A stretch of DNA of 64,000 nucleotides. Source: SB21 sp964415295 (GTDB taxonomy: Bacteria > CLD3 > SB21). Made by a program: the position numbers and the translations under genes. The notes under the pieces were generated by a model. It saw only the letters and a list, made by a program, of their open reading frames with translations, did no database searches and was not told the origin of the DNA. This document shows, piece after piece, positions 27,826-35,690 of this stretch. How positions within the stretch are numbered: position 1 is the stretch's first letter; each line of letters opens with the position of its first letter. The DNA is taken from the NCBI GenBank assembly GCA_964415295.1, contig CAYPYN010000003.1, forward strand, positions 434,001 to 498,000, in the 5' to 3' direction.

Positions 27826-29313
27826 ATGGCACAGAAGTTTCAAAATTTCATCAACGGTGAGTGGAAGGATGCAAAATCCGGACAAACGTTTGAGAACCGT
27901 AACCCGGCCAACTGGGATGAAGTGATCGGCACTTTCCCGAAATCGGCCGAAGAAGACGTCAATGAGGCCGTAGCGGCCGCCAAAGCGGCGTGGAATGAAT
28001 GGCGCTTGATGCCGGCTCCGAAACGCGGCGATATCCTCCGGAAGGTCGGAGATCTGATGGTGGAGCGCAAAGAAGAATTGGCCCGCGAAATGACGCGTGA
28101 AATGGGCAAGGTTCTTGACGAAACGCGCGGTGACGTGCAGGAAGGAATTGATACCGCGTATTATGCCTCCAGCGAAGGACGGCGTTTATTCAGCCATACG
28201 GCACCATCGGAATTGCCCAATAAATTCGCCATGGCCATCCGTACGCCGATCGGCGTGGCGGGCATTGTGACGCCGTGGAATTTCCCCATGGCCATTCCGA
28301 CGTGGAAGATATTTCCGGCGCTCGTTTGCGGAAATTGCGTGGTTTTCAAACCCGCTTCAGATACTCCCAAGACGGCGACCAGTTTGGTTCAGATTCTCCA
28401 TGATGCCGGTGTGCCCAAAGGCGTCGTGAATATCGTTCATGGCGGCGGCGGTGCGGTGGGCATGAAGATCGTGGAACATCCGGATGTTGATTTGATCAGT
28501 TTCACCGGTTCGTCCGGCGTAGGAAAAACGATCGCGTCCTCCTGCGGCAAGACGCTCAAGCGTGTGTCTTTGGAGCTCGGCGGAAAAAATGCTCAGATAG
28601 TGATGGATGACGCCAATCTTGAGCTGGCATTGGACGGCGTGTTGTGGGGCGCATTTGGAACGACCGGACAGCGCTGCACGGCCACGAGCCGGCTGATTCT
28701 GCACGAAAAAATTCATGATCAATTTGTCGACATGCTGGTCAAACGTACGGAAAAACTGCGCCTTGGAAACGGTCTTGAAAAAGGCATCGAAGTCGGTCCT
28801 TGCGTCAATGAAGGCCAGTTGAATACCGATCATGAATACGTGGAAATAGGGAAGTCCGAAGGCGCTAAACTCATGTGCGGCGGCGAACGCGCCATGGAAG
28901 GCGATCTGAAAAAGGGCTGGTTCTACAAACCGACGATCTTTACGAACGTGAAACCCGGTATGCGTATCGAACAGGAAGAGATATTCGGCCCTGTACTTTC
29001 TGTGATCAAAGTCCGGGATATCGATGAAGCGATCAAAGTTCTCAACGGAACCGTGTATGGTCTGTCGTCTTCCGTTTATACGCGCAACGTTAATCATTCG
29101 TTCAAAGCCGTTCGTGATATCAAAGCCGGTATCACATACATCAATGCCCCGACCATTGGCGCGGAGGCTCATCTGCCTTTCGGCGGCGTGAAAGAGACCG
29201 GAAACGGACATCGCGAAGGCGGCTGGGCGGTTTACGATTTCTTCAGCGAATTGAAGACCGTCTATATCGACTACAGCGATAAACTTCAGCGCGCGCAGAT
29301 CGATAATTATTAA
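27826..29313 (+). CDS. Aldehyde dehydrogenase, probably alpha-aminoadipate semialdehyde dehydrogenase
   Basis: This 495-residue ALDH-superfamily enzyme has the catalytic Cys284 (GQRCTATSR), general base Glu250 (SLELGGKNA), oxyanion Asn in TPWNFPMA, and the NAD-binding FTGSSGVGK segment. Sequence features fit ALDH7-like or oxoglutarate-semialdehyde-type enzymes. The gene directly downstream encodes L-lysine 6-aminotransferase, whose product is aminoadipate semialdehyde. Oxidation of that semialdehyde to 2-aminoadipate is therefore the most economical assignment, by context. Confidence 0.93.
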   Translation: MAQKFQNFINGEWKDAKSGQTFENRNPANWDEVIGTFPKSAEEDVNEAVAAAKAAWNEWRLMPAPKRGDILRKVGDLMVERKEELAREMTREMGKVLDETRGDVQEGIDTAYYASSEGRRLFSHTAPSELPNKFAMAIRTPIGVAGIVTPWNFPMAIPTWKIFPALVCGNCVVFKPASDTPKTATSLVQILHDAGVPKGVVNIVHGGGGAVGMKIVEHPDVDLISFTGSSGVGKTIASSCGKTLKRVSLELGGKNAQIVMDDANLELALDGVLWGAFGTTGQRCTATSRLILHEKIHDQFVDMLVKRTEKLRLGNGLEKGIEVGPCVNEGQLNTDHEYVEIGKSEGAKLMCGGERAMEGDLKKGWFYKPTIFTNVKPGMRIEQEEIFGPVLSVIKVRDIDEAIKVLNGTVYGLSSSVYTRNVNHSFKAVRDIKAGITYINAPTIGAEAHLPFGGVKETGNGHREGGWAVYDFFSELKTVYIDYSDKLQRAQIDNY

Positions 29314-29358
29314 TCGGGTATGCATAGTTTTCTTGAACATATGACCTCAAGTCTTGTT

Positions 29359-29505
29359 GATCCGTCCGCCATGAACGATACGTTTTGTTCATGGTGGATC
29401 GGTCAGCAGGAAGTGCTCATCGGGCGCCGCAAGTGCCTGCTTAAACCGGAATGGAGGGTATGAGATAGATTCTCCTTCATGTGGTCCGGCTCATTCTGTC
29501 CGGAC
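29359..29505 (+). promoter_or_regulatory. Structured leader upstream of the lysine aminotransferase gene
   Basis: The 224-bp gap contains three inverted repeats. At 29359-29404, a stem has 14 of 18 positions matching, centred on CCATGAAC/GTTCATGG. At 29405-29441, AGCAGG pairs with CCTGCT around a GGCGCC core. At 29484-29505, a perfect GTCCGG/CCGGAC hairpin forms. It does not match the lysine riboswitch consensus as I know it. An attenuator or novel RNA is inference. Confidence 0.4.
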
Positions 29506-29537
29506 GAACATTAACGCACCAATTAAGGAGAATCGTC

Positions 29538-30890
29538 ATGTTGAACATTCATATAAAAGCCGATCAGGTTCATGAAACCCTGCGAAAGAATATGCAGGTT
29601 GACGGATTTGATCTTGTTCTTGATACTAAAAAAAGTTCCGGCTCACGCGTCATTGACGCCAAAACCGGACGTTCCTACCTTGATTTCTACTCGTTCTTCG
29701 GTTCCGCCCCCATCGGAATGAATCATCCGAAACTCCAGACCCAGGAGTTCAAAGACGGTCTCATTGACGCCGCAACCAATAATCCGGCGAATGCCGACGT
29801 CTATACCATCGCCATGGCCGAGTTTGTGGCCACTTTTTCAAAGGTGGGTATTCCCGATTACCTTCCCCATCTTTTTATGATTTCCGGCGGAGCTCTGGCT
29901 GTTGAAAATGCCCTGAAAACCGCGTTCGACTGGAAAGTCAGGAAAAGATTTCCGAACGGATTTCAATCGACGGACGATGAGAATGAGTATGTCAATTCGC
30001 TCAAGGTCATTTATTTCAACGAGGCTTTTCACGGCCGTTCCGGTTATACTCTGTCCATGACCAATACCTTTTACAAGCACAAAGTTCAGTACTTCCCGAA
30101 GTTCAACTGGATCAAAGCGCCGAATCCGAAAATAGTCTTTCCGCTGGATGAGAAGAACTTAGAGGACGTCAGGAAGAGGGAACAGGAATCGCTGAACTTC
30201 ATTCGAAAGCAGGTTGCTCAGCACAAAGAAAGGATCGCCTGTCTTATCATCGAGCCGATACAGGCGGAAGGCGGGGATAATCATTTTCGAAAGGAATTCC
30301 ACGAAGAGCTGCGAAAGATCTGTGACGAAAACGAGATGCTTTTTATCTACGACGAAGTTCAGTCGGGTGTGGGCTTGAGCGGGACCTTTTGGGCGCACCA
30401 GAAGATCGGTGTGAAGCCCGACATAATTGCCTTTGGTAAGAAGATGCAGGTGTGCGGGATTCTTGCGGGAAAAAGGATCGAAGAGGTCAAAGATCACGTG
30501 TTCGCCCACAGCGGCCGGATCAATTCAACCTGGGGCGGTAATCTGACCGACATGTACCGTTCAACCTGGTATCTTAAGATCATAGATGACGAGAAGCTGG
30601 TGGACAATGCTCGCATACAAGGTGAGTACTTGATGGAACAACTGGCCAAGCTGCAAAAAGAATTCACAGATATCACTAATGTCCGCGGTTCCGGATTGAT
30701 GTGCGCATTTGATCTTCCTACTACGGAAATGCGTGATACCATGATCAAAAAGGCTTATGAGCGGGGATTGCTGATACTCAAGTGCGGCGGTCAGACCATC
30801 CGTCTCAGACCGGCATTGAACATAACTCGGCCGGAGATCGATGAAGCTTTGGATCTCATGCGGAAAACGCTTAAGGCCATGGGTGAATAA
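29538..30890 (+). CDS. lat: L-lysine 6-aminotransferase
   Basis: This 450-residue class III aminotransferase matches LAT: the FYSFFGSAPIGMNHPKL opening, YDEVQSGVGLSG, the PLP-binding Lys301 in FGKKMQVCG, and HSGRINSTWGGNL. LAT moves the epsilon-amino group of lysine to 2-oxoglutarate, giving aminoadipate semialdehyde. I chose ATG 29538, which has AAGGAGAA just upstream. The neighbouring aldehyde dehydrogenase completes conversion to 2-aminoadipate. LAT is best known from actinobacteria and some Flavobacteria, so its presence here is notable. Confidence 0.93.
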   Translation: MLNIHIKADQVHETLRKNMQVDGFDLVLDTKKSSGSRVIDAKTGRSYLDFYSFFGSAPIGMNHPKLQTQEFKDGLIDAATNNPANADVYTIAMAEFVATFSKVGIPDYLPHLFMISGGALAVENALKTAFDWKVRKRFPNGFQSTDDENEYVNSLKVIYFNEAFHGRSGYTLSMTNTFYKHKVQYFPKFNWIKAPNPKIVFPLDEKNLEDVRKREQESLNFIRKQVAQHKERIACLIIEPIQAEGGDNHFRKEFHEELRKICDENEMLFIYDEVQSGVGLSGTFWAHQKIGVKPDIIAFGKKMQVCGILAGKRIEEVKDHVFAHSGRINSTWGGNLTDMYRSTWYLKIIDDEKLVDNARIQGEYLMEQLAKLQKEFTDITNVRGSGLMCAFDLPTTEMRDTMIKKAYERGLLILKCGGQTIRLRPALNITRPEIDEALDLMRKTLKAMGE

Positions 30891-30901
30891 AGAGATACCG
30901 C

Positions 30902-30930
30902 TTGACAATCGGGGATCGAATCTCTATATT
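30902..30930 (+). promoter_or_regulatory. Promoter of tRNA-Pro
   Basis: A perfect TTGACA (30902-30907) and TATATT (30925-30930) are separated by 17 bp, 22 bp before the tRNA. This is a classical sigma-70 type promoter, unlike the TTTG/TAnnTTTG boxes of core Bacteroidetes. Confidence 0.85.
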
Positions 30931-30952
30931 GCACCCCATTTTAAAGCATGTT

Positions 30953-31026
30953 CGGGGCGTAGCGCAGCCCGGTAGCGCGCCTGTTTTGGGAGCAGGATGT
31001 CGGAGGTTCAAATCCTCTCGCCCCGA
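30953..31026 (+). tRNA. tRNA-Pro(TGG)
   Basis: The 74-nt cloverleaf has acceptor stem CGGGGCG/CGCCCCG and D-arm GCGC/GCGC. The anticodon stem is CCTGT/GCAGG with loop TTTGGGA, giving anticodon TGG for proline codons. The T-arm is GGAGG-TTCAAAT-CCTCT. The discriminator is A, followed by CCG, so the CCA end is not encoded. A terminator follows directly. Confidence 0.95.
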
Positions 31027-31030
31027 CCGT

Positions 31031-31066
31031 AAAAACCCTCTGAGTAATCAGAGGGTTTTTCTTTTT
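31031..31066 (+). terminator. Rho-independent terminator after tRNA-Pro
   Basis: The hairpin AACCCTCTGA/TCAGAGGGTT has a GTAA loop, with A-runs before it and T-runs after it (31056-31066). Confidence 0.93.
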
Positions 31067-31091
31067 AGAATAAGATATCTATATTGGAACT

Positions 31092-32036
31092 ATGGAAAAA
31101 GCGGAGCTCACAAAATGGATCAAAGCTGAAGCCATCGACATGGGGTTCGATAAGGTTGGAATTGCCAAAGCCGAAAAGGTTCAGTCCGAGAGATTCCTTC
31201 AGGAATGGCTCCAATCCGGATATCATGCTACTATGAACTGGATGTCCGACCGTCTTGAGGAGCGCCTGGATCCATGCTCCTTCTATCCGGCGGCGCGTTC
31301 CGTTATCTCCGTAGCGCTGAACTATTATACCCCTGAACCTGTATCTATCGATCCTCAAACCGCCAAGATTTCCAGGTATGCATGGGGTGATGATTACCAT
31401 ACGATAGTTAAGAATATGCTCAAATCGCTTCTGGATCGGATCAAAGGTCTGGATCCTACGATCGAAGGCGTTTGCTGCGTGGATACTTCCCCGGTCATGG
31501 ATAAATACTGGGCTGCCAAAGCAGGTATTGGCTGGCAGGGGAAACACAGTAATGTCATTACAAGAGAATTGGGATCGTGGGTATTTCTGGGTGAGATACT
31601 ATTGAATACGGAGCTTGACTACGACACACCGATCGGCGATTTTTGCGGAACCTGCAACCGTTGCGTCGAAGCCTGTCCGACACAGGCCATTACCAGACCT
31701 TACGTGGTGGATTCGCGCCGCTGCATCTCTTATTGGACCATCGAATACCGAGGCGACAACTTCCCAAACAACGAATGGTCTTTTGATAACTGGATATTCG
31801 GCTGCGATATCTGCCAGGATGTTTGTCCGTGGAATAAGAAATTTTCGAAAACGACCAACATACAGGCTTTTTTTCCCCGTGAAATCAATACGCATAAGAA
31901 AGCCGATGAGTGGTTGGGTTTAACGGAGGAGGAATTTTCGAAACGCTTCAAGAACAGTCCCATAAAAAGGGCCAAATTCGGCGGATTCATGCGCAACGTC
32001 AGGCATATTATGCAGAAAATATTTGGGAACGGCTGA
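31092..32036 (+). CDS. queG: Epoxyqueuosine reductase
   Basis: QueG (314 residues) is a cobalamin and two-[4Fe-4S] enzyme that performs the last step of queuosine synthesis on tRNA. The ferredoxin-like cluster motifs are clear: CGTCNRCVEACP and CDICQDVCPWN. The upstream active-site region has CCVDTSPVMDKYWAAKAGIG with the conserved Asp. Adjacent tRNA-Pro is not a queuosine tRNA, so the neighbourhood is probably incidental. No other confident queuosine gene is present in the window. Confidence 0.96.
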   Translation: MEKAELTKWIKAEAIDMGFDKVGIAKAEKVQSERFLQEWLQSGYHATMNWMSDRLEERLDPCSFYPAARSVISVALNYYTPEPVSIDPQTAKISRYAWGDDYHTIVKNMLKSLLDRIKGLDPTIEGVCCVDTSPVMDKYWAAKAGIGWQGKHSNVITRELGSWVFLGEILLNTELDYDTPIGDFCGTCNRCVEACPTQAITRPYVVDSRRCISYWTIEYRGDNFPNNEWSFDNWIFGCDICQDVCPWNKKFSKTTNIQAFFPREINTHKKADEWLGLTEEEFSKRFKNSPIKRAKFGGFMRNVRHIMQKIFGNG

Positions 32037-32158
32037 ATTCTGAAGCACAATGAAACTTGACTTTTATCCTTATTTTTCGGACTTTTTGGCGTCAATCATC
32101 ACGTCAGGTCGTTATCATAAATCGATAAAATTATACTCACCGCAACACAGGAGGATCT

Positions 32159-32755
32159 ATGGCAAGAAAGGCTAAGAAAAAAGCGGCTGTGAAAAAACCG
32201 GCTAAGAAGAAAGTTGTGAAGAAGGTTGTAAAGAAAGCTGTAAAGAAAGCTGTAAAGAAAGCGGCAAAGAAGTCCGTCAAAAAAACGGTCAAGAAAGCGG
32301 CAAAACCGTCAGCAGATCAGCTGATTCTGAAGGTTCAGAACAAAGTGGAAGGATTTATTAAGAAGCTATACAAGAAGAACTATGAGAAGCACGATGATGG
32401 GAGATTCCTGATATTCGAAGGTTCTACGGTCGTTCAAACCGTTATTCGCCCCTGGCACAGTGACGACTGCATTGTGGAATCCTTTTCATACGTCGTGCAG
32501 GACGCACGGCTGGATGAAAACGTGATGAAATTCCTGTTGCGCGAGAATGCGGTCCTGCATTTCGGATCCTTCGGTATCACGTATGACGGCACCATCATTT
32601 TCGGTCATTCTCTGGCCGGTGCGCATCTGGATGCCAATGAATTCAACGCTTCCATAAAATCGGTCGCCCGTATAGCCGATCATTATGATAACAAGATCGT
32701 GGAAATGGCCGGCGGCATGACCGCACGTGAAGCCATGAAAAAAGGTATCATGTAA
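32159..32755 (+). CDS. Lysine-rich histone-H1-like tail fused to a YbjN/CesT-type domain
   Basis: Residues 1-52 of this 198-residue protein are Lys/Ala/Val-rich with repeated KK-A/V-VKK units, like histone H1 or HC1 tails. Residues ~55-198 form a globular alpha/beta region (FEGSTVVQTVIRPW, LLRENAVLHFGSFGI, FGHSLAGAHLDANEF) resembling the YbjN / type III chaperone fold. AGGAGGA lies before the ATG. The tail should bind nucleic acid, and the domain may bind peptides or be regulatory. The YbjN assignment is pattern-based, not certain. Confidence 0.65.
   Translation: MARKAKKKAAVKKPAKKKVVKKVVKKAVKKAVKKAAKKSVKKTVKKAAKPSADQLILKVQNKVEGFIKKLYKKNYEKHDDGRFLIFEGSTVVQTVIRPWHSDDCIVESFSYVVQDARLDENVMKFLLRENAVLHFGSFGITYDGTIIFGHSLAGAHLDANEFNASIKSVARIADHYDNKIVEMAGGMTAREAMKKGIM
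32206..32310 (+). repeat. Short coding repeats of the lysine-rich tail
   Basis: Tandem near-identical 12-15 bp units (GCTGTAAAGAAA and variants such as GCGGCAAAGAAG) encode the KKAVKKAVKKA repeats. They are likely to vary in copy number between strains by replication slippage. Confidence 0.75.
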
Positions 32756-32779
32756 AGTTATCGTATTAGTCTAACGAAG

Positions 32780-32816
32780 ACCAGCTCAGCCGTCTGGCTG
32801 ACGCTGGTTTTTTTTT
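32780..32816 (+). terminator. Rho-independent terminator
   Basis: The stem ACCAGC-TCAGCC pairs with GGCTGA-GCTGGT around GTCT, with one bulged C, and nine T follow (32808-32816). It ends the H1-tail fusion gene just before the thioesterase gene. Confidence 0.93.
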
Positions 32817-32829
32817 GCCTCAGGAGTTT

Positions 32830-33327
32830 ATGAATCTCTGGTTCCGCATGCTCCGTATTTTCCTCATGTCACGATTCTCGCCAAGAGCAGGTATATTTGA
32901 TGAGAGCCGCGTCTCTTTTCGAGTGTGGCCGCTGGACTGCGATATCAATGGTCATATGAATAACGGACGTTATCTGACTTTGATGGATCTGGGCCGGACG
33001 TATTTCATGGCACAGCTTGGTATGTTGTGGAAACTTCCAAAAAAGGGCTGGTTTCCGGTTGTGGGCGCCGTTGAGATCCGCTACTTGCGGTCGCTTGATC
33101 CTCTTCAGAAATTCGACCTGGTATCACGGGTATTGACTTGGGACGATAAGTGGATCTACGTGGAGCAGCGGTTCGAAGTCAAAAATCAAATCATTGCGGT
33201 TGCGCGGCTTCGTGCTTTGTTCCTCAGCAAGAACGGCCGGGTTCCTACAGCCGAAGTGGTCAAACTCGCCGTTGACTTCGTGCCGACTCCGCCGGATGAT
33301 CCGGTAACCGGTTTATGGATCGCCTGA
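32830..33327 (+). CDS. Acyl-CoA thioesterase-like hotdog protein (4HBT type)
   Basis: This ~165-residue protein has the hotdog pattern with WPLDCDINGHMNNGRYLTLMDLGR, where the Asp/Asn-rich segment corresponds to the catalytic region of 4-hydroxybenzoyl-CoA-type thioesterases, then VGAVEIRYLRSL. I chose ATG 32830, with CAGGAG directly upstream; an earlier TTG at 32815 falls in the terminator T-run. The substrate is unknown. Confidence 0.82.
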   Translation: MNLWFRMLRIFLMSRFSPRAGIFDESRVSFRVWPLDCDINGHMNNGRYLTLMDLGRTYFMAQLGMLWKLPKKGWFPVVGAVEIRYLRSLDPLQKFDLVSRVLTWDDKWIYVEQRFEVKNQIIAVARLRALFLSKNGRVPTAEVVKLAVDFVPTPPDDPVTGLWIA

Positions 33328-33353
33328 AGGCGTGTATTTGTAAGGAAGTTTTC

Positions 33354-33382
33354 TTGACAAAGAGAGCCGGATTGATTACTTT
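33354..33382 (+). promoter_or_regulatory. Promoter of the SRP RNA
   Basis: A perfect TTGACA (33354-33359) is spaced 17 bp from TACTTT (33377-33382). The mature RNA starts ~38 bp later, so a processed leader is expected. Confidence 0.75.
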
Positions 33383-33420
33383 GGGCACGTCAAAAAGAAC
33401 TTAATAATAGCATCATTGTT

Positions 33421-33525
33421 ATAGCCCGAGCCTTACGCAATTTGAGGCAGCTGAACCCCGCCAGGTCCGGAAGGAAGCAACGGTAAGCGTATCCTTGGAT
33501 GTGCTGTAACAAGCTTGGGCTTTAT
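33421..33525 (+). ncRNA. ffs: Signal recognition particle RNA (4.5S, small bacterial type)
   Basis: The conserved SRP domain IV core is present: the CAGGTCCGGAAGGAAGCA segment at about 33462-33479 with its GNRA-type tetraloop (GGAA). The ends pair as AGCCCGAG with CTTGGGCT. The length of ~105 nt fits the small bacterial SRP RNA without an Alu domain. It binds Ffh and targets membrane proteins to the translocon. The order SRP RNA, dnaX, ybaB, recR is conserved in many bacteria. Confidence 0.95.
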
Positions 33526-33555
33526 TTTACACTTCACGAAAGCCTATATTCCTTC

Positions 33556-35328
33556 ATGTCGTATCTTGTCATAGCCCGCAAATACCGTCCGATGGCCTTC
33601 GACGACGTGATCGGACAGGAACATGTTACCACCACTCTCAGGAATGCCATCGAATCCGGCCGAATCGCACATGCATACATTTTTTCCGGCCCCAGGGGTG
33701 TTGGCAAGACCACAACCGCCCGTATTCTGGCCAAAGCGATCAATTGCGAAAAGGGCGGCCCCACGGTCACGCCTTGTAATGAATGTTTGAGCTGTACTGA
33801 AATTACAGGCGGGCGCAGTTTGGATGTTCTGGAGATCGACGGCGCTTCCAACCGCGGCATCGACGAGATCCGCAGTTTACGTGATAATGTGCGGTACATG
33901 CCGGTACGCGGCGGACACAAGATCTATATCATTGACGAATTCCACATGATCACCAAGGATGCTTTCAATGCGCTCCTCAAAACATTGGAAGAACCGCCGC
34001 CGCAGGTGATCTTCATATTTGCTACCACCGAACCCAATAAAATCCTGCCTACCATATTATCCCGTTGTCAGCGTTTTGATTTCAAGAGGGTTCCGACAGA
34101 GAAGATCGTTGGCCGTCTTAAATATATCTGCCGCGAAGAGAAGGTAACAATGGACGATGAGTCTCTTTTTGCCTTGTCGCAAATGTCGGACGGAGGCATG
34201 CGCGATTCGCTGACGTTGCTGGATCAGGCCATCAATTTCTGCGGCATGGATATCCGAATCGATGCCTTGCGTTCAGCATTCGGGTTGATCGGGCAGGACG
34301 TATATTTCGAACTCACCGATATCATCAAACAACGCGCGACCGCCGACGGATTCCGTTTTGTCGGAAAGATCCTTGATGCAGGATGGGACATTACGGAGTT
34401 TCTTCATGGCCTACTGGAGCATATCCGAAATATCATGATGGCCAAAGCCTGCGGTTCGGATGCTCTGACAGAGGTTTACGAAGGGTATCAGAAGAAATAC
34501 GCGGAAATTGTTGGAGATTTTTCAGAAGGTGATCTTTTGCGTATGATGAATCTCGTATCCGAAACCATTCAGCGGGTCAAATGGAGCCTGAAGCAGAAAT
34601 TCGCGTTTGAATTGATGCTGATGAAGCTGATTCACCTGCCGGGCACCGTTGAGATCAACACGCTCATAGAGCGTCTCAACGATACAGGCGGCACCGAGGA
34701 TGAGGAAACCGACAATACCGTAAAAAAAAAAGTTGATACCGTAACATACGAGACGCCCGCGGCCAAACCTATTTCTGCGAAGCCGTCCGCCTTCAAACCT
34801 GGTACTGAATTACCCGCCCCGTCTGGTGAAAAACCGGCCGATATAAGCCGAGTGCAGGTCAAATGGGGCTCGTTTCTGGCCAGAGTCAAAAAAGAAAAAA
34901 TACGTGTCGGTGCGATTCTTGAGCAGTCCTTTCCGGCCGAGGTCAGGCAGGATGTTCTTCATGTGGGCTTCCGGGACAACGACTTCACCGAGTTTCACGC
35001 CGAGATCATTCATAAGGAAAAGGATTATTTAGCCAATATTCTCAAGGAATTCATAGGTCAGCGGCTCAGGATCGAGTGTGATCTGAACGTGAAAGAATCT
35101 GAGAACAGCATGCCGCTTGTCGTTTCGGAGGAGCCTCAGCAGAGTGAAGAGACAATCAACACCGGCACAGACGGCCGAACGGTTAATAACGCGGAGAACG
35201 AAAAAGGAAATAAGAATTCCCAGGAATTGTTCAAGCAGGTGCGCGATCTGGAACAGAGCGAGCCATTGAAAAAGCTTGTCGAATTATTTGACGGCGAATT
35301 GATCGACGTTACATACAAATCGAATTAA
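33556..35328 (+). CDS. dnaX: DNA polymerase III subunits tau/gamma
   Basis: The clamp-loader ATPase (590 residues) has Walker A GPRGVGKTT, a zinc module CNECLSC, Walker B IIDEFHM and sensor/SRC region TILSRCQRFDFKR. Domain III ends near ~370 and is followed by a low-complexity linker and tau-specific C terminus. I chose ATG 33556 (MSYLVIARKYRP); upstream frame belongs to the SRP RNA. A run of ten A at 34722-34731 covers codons 389-392, just after domain III. Slippage there would stop in either alternate frame within six codons, giving a gamma-like protein of about 393 residues. Confidence 0.95.
   Translation: MSYLVIARKYRPMAFDDVIGQEHVTTTLRNAIESGRIAHAYIFSGPRGVGKTTTARILAKAINCEKGGPTVTPCNECLSCTEITGGRSLDVLEIDGASNRGIDEIRSLRDNVRYMPVRGGHKIYIIDEFHMITKDAFNALLKTLEEPPPQVIFIFATTEPNKILPTILSRCQRFDFKRVPTEKIVGRLKYICREEKVTMDDESLFALSQMSDGGMRDSLTLLDQAINFCGMDIRIDALRSAFGLIGQDVYFELTDIIKQRATADGFRFVGKILDAGWDITEFLHGLLEHIRNIMMAKACGSDALTEVYEGYQKKYAEIVGDFSEGDLLRMMNLVSETIQRVKWSLKQKFAFELMLMKLIHLPGTVEINTLIERLNDTGGTEDEETDNTVKKKVDTVTYETPAAKPISAKPSAFKPGTELPAPSGEKPADISRVQVKWGSFLARVKKEKIRVGAILEQSFPAEVRQDVLHVGFRDNDFTEFHAEIIHKEKDYLANILKEFIGQRLRIECDLNVKESENSMPLVVSEEPQQSEETINTGTDGRTVNNAENEKGNKNSQELFKQVRDLEQSEPLKKLVELFDGELIDVTYKSN
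34722..34731 (+). other. A10 slippage site in dnaX (putative gamma/tau switch)
   Basis: Ten consecutive A read GTA-AAA-AAA-AAA-GTT in the dnaX frame. In the -1 frame the next codons are AGT TGA. In the +1 frame a TAA follows after AAG TTG ATA CCG. Purine-rich GAGGATGAGGAAA lies 13-27 nt upstream. Thermus dnaX uses a comparable A-run for transcriptional slippage; its operation here is inference. Confidence 0.6.
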
Positions 35329-35355
35329 ACTACAACCGGAGATCATAGGTTCATT

Positions 35356-35682
35356 ATGAAGGGGTTTGATGTCAAGAGCCTCATGCGAGAGGCTGAAAAA
35401 ATGCAGAAAGAGATCCAGAATCAGCAATCCAAACTGGATGAGGTTATGGTAGAAGGAATATCCGGAGGCGGCGCGGTGAAGGTTACAGCCAATGCCAACT
35501 CCCGGATCGTATCCGTAAAGATTGCCAAGGAAGCCGTCAATCCGGACGATGTGAGCATGCTGGAGGATCTTGTCTTATCGGCGATCCATAATGCGGTCGA
35601 GAAAGCGGAAGAGGTGGCGGCCGTTGAAATGAACCGGATTACAGGAGGTCTCTTGCCTGCTATGAAATCCTCAAAGAAGTAA
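35356..35682 (+). CDS. YbaB/EbfC family nucleoid-associated protein
   Basis: This 108-residue protein has the YbaB pattern: an N-terminal coiled helix (MREAEKMQKEIQNQQ), then EGISGGGAVKVTANANSRIVSVKI and VNPDDVSMLEDLVLSAIHNAV, and a C-terminal Gly-Leu-Leu-Pro tail. Homologues form tweezer-like dimers that bind DNA. It lies between dnaX and recR, the usual place for this family. Confidence 0.95.
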   Translation: MKGFDVKSLMREAEKMQKEIQNQQSKLDEVMVEGISGGGAVKVTANANSRIVSVKIAKEAVNPDDVSMLEDLVLSAIHNAVEKAEEVAAVEMNRITGGLLPAMKSSKK

Positions 35683-35690
35683 GTGCGATT

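Noticed and set aside
28357..29340. 327-codon open frame on the minus strand
   Set aside because: It is antisense to the aldehyde dehydrogenase gene and has no recognisable domain.
29359..29505. Lysine riboswitch
   Set aside because: The conserved core segments of that riboswitch class are not found in the leader.
32206..32310. Short tandem repeats resembling a CRISPR or minisatellite
   Set aside because: The units are in frame, have no spacers, and encode the lysine-rich tail.
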